DNA of 10,358 bases from Gryganskiella cystojenkinii (Eukaryota; Mortierellomycota; Mortierellomycetes; Mortierellales; Mortierellaceae). This document shows, one piece after another, positions 8,046-10,358 of the stretch. The DNA is taken from positions 7,744-18,101 of the forward strand of contig JAAAIG010000657.1 in the NCBI GenBank assembly GCA_015852425.1, written 5' to 3'. Below the pieces are notes generated by a model. The model did not search any database and was not told where the DNA came from. It worked only from the letters and a program-made list of their open reading frames with translations. How positions within the stretch are numbered: the stretch's first letter is position 1; the number at the start of each line of letters is the position of its first letter. The position numbers and the translations under genes are program-made.

Positions 8046-8379
8046 ATTGTCACATTTCTAACAAATTTCCTGTCGCTTTGCGTGCATAGCGAAAACAGGA
8101 AAGTGCTGCCCCACGTAGCCTCGATAAAGGCATGCTGAAGGGCATGCTTTATTTACAATGTGTAGAAAGAAAACGATTGTTCAAAACAAAGGTTGAACTT
8201 CTACTCCCAGTTATCCTTTGCTTACGTCTGGCTCCGGGTGACAATTAGGCTGGCGACAGCTTCTGATAGTAGCGAATAAAGGGATAGAAACAATTGCTCG
8301 TCAATACCTACGGCGGCTCCAGATCGCTGTTGATCCAAGCGTTCCAGAGGTAGCTCCTTATTGCACCCTAGTAGTTTTC
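8046..8379. other. Stretch without a recognised gene
   Basis: No reading frame here looks like protein on either strand. Apart from a possible third unit of the neighbouring duplication near 8072-8095 and the hairpin at 8124-8152, I see no structure. Confidence 0.4.
8124..8152. repeat. Inverted repeat / hairpin
   Basis: ATAAAGGCATGC at 8124-8135 faces GCATGCTTTAT at 8142-8152, giving an 11-bp imperfect stem (one bulged G) around a 6-base loop. Each arm also contains the self-complementary GCATGC. It lies in non-coding DNA. It could be a chance palindrome or a mobile-element end; no target-site duplication was seen. Confidence 0.55.
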
Positions 8380-9114
8380 TATAAAAAAGGATGGTAGAAC
8401 ACTTCTCGAACTCTCCTATCTACGTCTTGGGTCTTGTTCTTGGGTCTCTTGTGACCACCTCGACGCTCGTTCTTTTGATAGGAAGCAGATAAGGTATCAG
8501 AAGCTTGAGCCTTGTTGGGAATGGACTTGCAGGAGTCGGATATCGTCGATTTTTCGATGGTTGTGGCCTTGTCTGAGGCTGAGAGGATACGGATGGTGAT
8601 GTCTGAACCCTCGCGGGGTGGTCATGGTCATGGAGAACGTTGGATTCGAGTCTTTGGGGTGTGCAAAAAGGACAAAGCACTCTCCAATCGTTATCTCACA
8701 TCCTGGAACCATTCGGAGATACTTTCCGATCTACAAAATCGTACCGTAGTCCTTGAAGAACGCGCGGATGCCCTCAAGCGTGAAATCTCTGAGGACGTGT
8801 CGCATGTTGAGCTAGATGATACGGGTGCTGATATGCCCCAGGGTTAAAGAGGATAACAGCGTGGTCTCCAATTTTTATACCTTTAGCCACAGCCCTGTTG
8901 GTCGATCCCCGGTCGCAAAAGGTCACCTTCACTGTGAACCGCCGGTCCTGGTACTGTGGACATCCATATGATTGATCCTGCAGTGGGTCTCGGCGATGAT
9001 ATCGATAACAGTATTGAGGTTCAGAAGCTTCATCAAGGTCGAGGCAGCGAACGTGATGGATCCTTCATTCGGGGATTGGTGTTTGAGAATAGTTCTGCAT
9101 CTCGTTGTCTATTA
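8380..9114 (-). mobile_element. Decayed retrotransposon ORF1/gag-like fragment
   Basis: The minus strand carries protein-like sequence that moves between frames. From 9114: ITFAASTLMKLLNLNTVIDI. Then in another frame near 8955-8776: RRFTVKVTFCDRGSTNRAVA and KIGDHAVILFNPGAYQHPYH. Then in a third: LRDFTLEGIRAFFKDYGTIL, a TAG at 8733-8731, and PGCEITIGECFVLFAHPKDS. Finally, in a fourth piece, a basic tail (NERRGGHKRPKNKTQ) near 8420-8470. The order (helical N-part, a beta-rich strand segment, an RRM-like 'FFKDYGTIL' segment, a basic tail) resembles RNA-binding ORF1/gag-like proteins of fungal retrotransposons. This is recollection of the general pattern, not a database match. Three frame changes and an internal stop make it inactive. 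No reverse transcriptase or terminal repeats are visible. The plus-strand 111-codon frame at 8512-8847 is its shadow. Confidence 0.5.
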
Positions 9115-9440
9115 AGGTGGAAATGGAGCAGAGGTGGGACTAAGAGAGGATATGTTCTTGGCTGCATTAACATACGAGTTTTGAGGTGAGGTACCATTGG
9201 TATTACTGTCACCTAGTGGGGCACCTTTGCTTGCCATTTCAGATGCAGTTTCGGAAAGCGAGTCCAGTCCGTGTGCCGTTTTTTATGTAAAATCAGAATG
9301 TTAAAGAGATTCGCGAAACTGTCACGTTTACCTGAAAACGATACTTTGCAGTACCGATTCGTTGCTGAATGTTGCTCGTTTGCTGAAATTAGAGTGCTTT
9401 TTCCAGCAATAAACAGTTCGCCCAATTGTTCTCTCAGTAG
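9115..9440. other. Spacer between the retroelement remnant and the minisatellite
   Basis: No domain was recognised. Reading frames are open on both strands toward the minisatellite (plus from about 9271, minus ending at 9213), but neither shows family features. Composition is AT-richer than the left half of the window. Confidence 0.35.
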
Positions 9441-9575
9441 AAAATCGGTGCAAAACGGTGCAAAACGGTACAAATCGGTGCAAAAGTGGTGTAAATCGGT
9501 GCAAATCAGTTCAAATCGGTACAAATCGGTGCAAATCGGTGCAAATCGGTGCAAATCGGTGCAAATCGGTGCAAA
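9441..9575 (+). repeat. 10-bp minisatellite, consensus caaatcggtg, about 13 copies
   Basis: The unit caaatcggtg repeats from 9441 to about 9575. The left copies are variable (caaaacggtg, caaaacggta) and one is 11 bp long (9481-9491). The last five or so copies (9522-9571) are identical, which suggests recent expansion from the right side. Ten base pairs is not a multiple of three, so a frame cycles every 30 bp; the minus strand then encodes a repeating decapeptide (DLHRFAPICT) and the plus strand one like KSVQIGANRC. Neither strand meets a stop. Confidence 0.9.
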
Positions 9576-9630
9576 CGCGATAAGACAACCCATTCGAGCA
9601 TGGCCATGGAATACCTTGAGTTGCATATAG

Positions 9631-9740
9631 ACCAAAGGGTATCAGAAGAAGAGGAAAGAAAGTGCGTCCGTTGTTGAAAACTCTAAACAAAGACGTCATA
9701 GAAGCATTGAGCACACCTGGCGAGAGCTCTTCATGCTCCA
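9631..9740 (+). CDS. Possible exon of an unidentified gene
   Basis: After a plausible acceptor (GCATATAG ending at 9630), the plus strand reads TKGYQKKRKESASVVENSKQ and then RRHRSIEHTWRELFML. It is hydrophilic and protein-like. The frame stays open beyond this into a CT-rich stretch, but I find no good donor and no start. The upstream exon would have to lie across or before the minisatellite. No family was recognised. Confidence 0.25.
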
Positions 9741-9900
9741 ATGCTTTTCATATTCTATGTTCGGCTCTCTGAAACACCAACTTTTTTTTCTCGTGTCATT
9801 CCTCTCAAAACATCTTTTCTCTGCTCCATTCTTCGATTACACCCGAGACGGTCGCAGCCCCGGATCAGAAAGACCGAGGCGTTAATGAAGACTGTCCTAA

Positions 9901-10168
9901 ACTTGCTTGCCCTGTCCCCCAAGGTTGCCTGGGATCGTCCCAAGAGTCGAAAGCAGGACGAGATCTAGCAGGAGAGTACGAAAGCGACCAAGGAACGGAA
10001 AGAGGGACAGCATCCCCACCTTGAGCGTAACTGTCAACACCTCCGACGTATCAGCTCACCACTGTCATGTATCAAGCTATTCGTCAGAACTTACAATAGG
10101 CTTCATGGATAGAGACGATCAGAATCCTCTTGTACAAGCAAGGTGAACATGGCGACCTCGCGTACTGA
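9901..10168 (+). CDS. Possible 3' end of a hypothetical gene, two exons
   Basis: Plus-strand frame open from 9901 (after a TAA at 9898-9900). It is Arg-rich (ESRTRSSRRVRKRPRNGKR) to a donor at 10027 (AGC then GTAACT). An intron of 73 bp ends at TTACAATAG (10099). The frame continues in phase 0 as ASWIETIRILLYKQGEHGDL to a TGA at 10166-10168. The in-frame junction and the amphipathic final helix support the last exon. The upstream part is less certain, since another frame (about 9844-10022, ETVAAPDQKDRGVNEDCPKL) is also open and protein-like. A short ORF beginning MKTVLNLLALS lies at 9883 in a third frame. CT-rich sequence at 9780-9840 could be a leader. No function can be assigned. Confidence 0.3.
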
Positions 10169-10358
10169 AGATCGCTGTCTGTCTCTGCAACTGTAACCTA
10201 TTACCCAATATAATCTTTTCAAAACAAGTAAAAATTCGTGGGTTCAAAAGGTATATGAAAAATGAACTATATTGGACTTTTGAAATCTAACAGTGAATGA
10301 GTGTGGTATTGCTGATGAATAAAATGGATGCAAAAAATGGTCAAGTGAGAGAGAAAAA
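10169..10358. other. AT-rich right edge, no gene seen
   Basis: AT-rich sequence after the last possible stop, containing aatataat and several A-runs, could be 3' untranslated or intergenic DNA. No reading frame of note. Confidence 0.4.

Noticed and set aside
8512..8847. Plus-strand 111-codon frame
   Set aside because: The opposite strand has the better, motif-like protein sequence; this frame is its shadow.
9441..9575. CRISPR-like array
   Set aside because: The unit is 10 bp with no spacers; it is a plain tandem minisatellite, and the context is fungal.

Overview
The window looks like nuclear DNA of an early-diverging fungus, most likely Mortierellaceae (Mortierella/Linnemannia type). This is inferred from gene content and style: an F-box/leucine-rich protein with poly-Gln and Asn/Asp runs, a second F-box gene with 28-residue ribonuclease-inhibitor-type leucine-rich repeats, short GT-AG introns (about 77-117 bp) and pyrimidine-rich 5' leaders. 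There are no bacterial operons or Shine-Dalgarno sites.

Layout. 1-948: no convincing gene, then a CT-rich leader. 949-2688 (+): intact single-exon F-box-like protein of 579 aa. 2856-4408 (-): a six-exon phytanoyl-CoA dioxygenase (PhyH) family gene rebuilt here from splice sites; the joined product is 345 aa. It converges tail-to-tail with the first gene. 4409-5062: divergent intergenic region with a G12 tract and a CT-rich leader. 5063-5996 (+): an F-box + LRR gene broken by at least two small indels; the LRR code continues in frame on either side of each break. 6071-6915 (+): a hypothetical three-exon gene with no recognised domain and a one-base frameshift in a C6 run.

6916-8380 has no intact gene. 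It holds a CT-rich stretch with coding-like pieces, a degenerate tandem duplication (about 7598-7968, perhaps a third partial unit to 8100), a C16 run and a hairpin. 8380-9114 (-) holds a decayed protein-coding segment in several frames that resembles the RNA-binding ORF1/gag-like protein of fungal retrotransposons. 9441-9575 is a 10-bp minisatellite that stays open on both strands. 9631-10168 (+) has coding-like pieces, including a plausible two-exon 3' gene end.

The left 6 kb is a gene-bearing region whose two F-box genes would supply substrate-recognition subunits of SCF ubiquitin ligases. The right 4 kb is accessory, partly retroelement-derived and decaying. I see no evidence of a functional cassette linking these genes. 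The most interesting points are the frameshifted LRR gene with its recent two-repeat duplication, the cryptic retroelement, the duplicated intron-exon unit and the bidirectionally open minisatellite.
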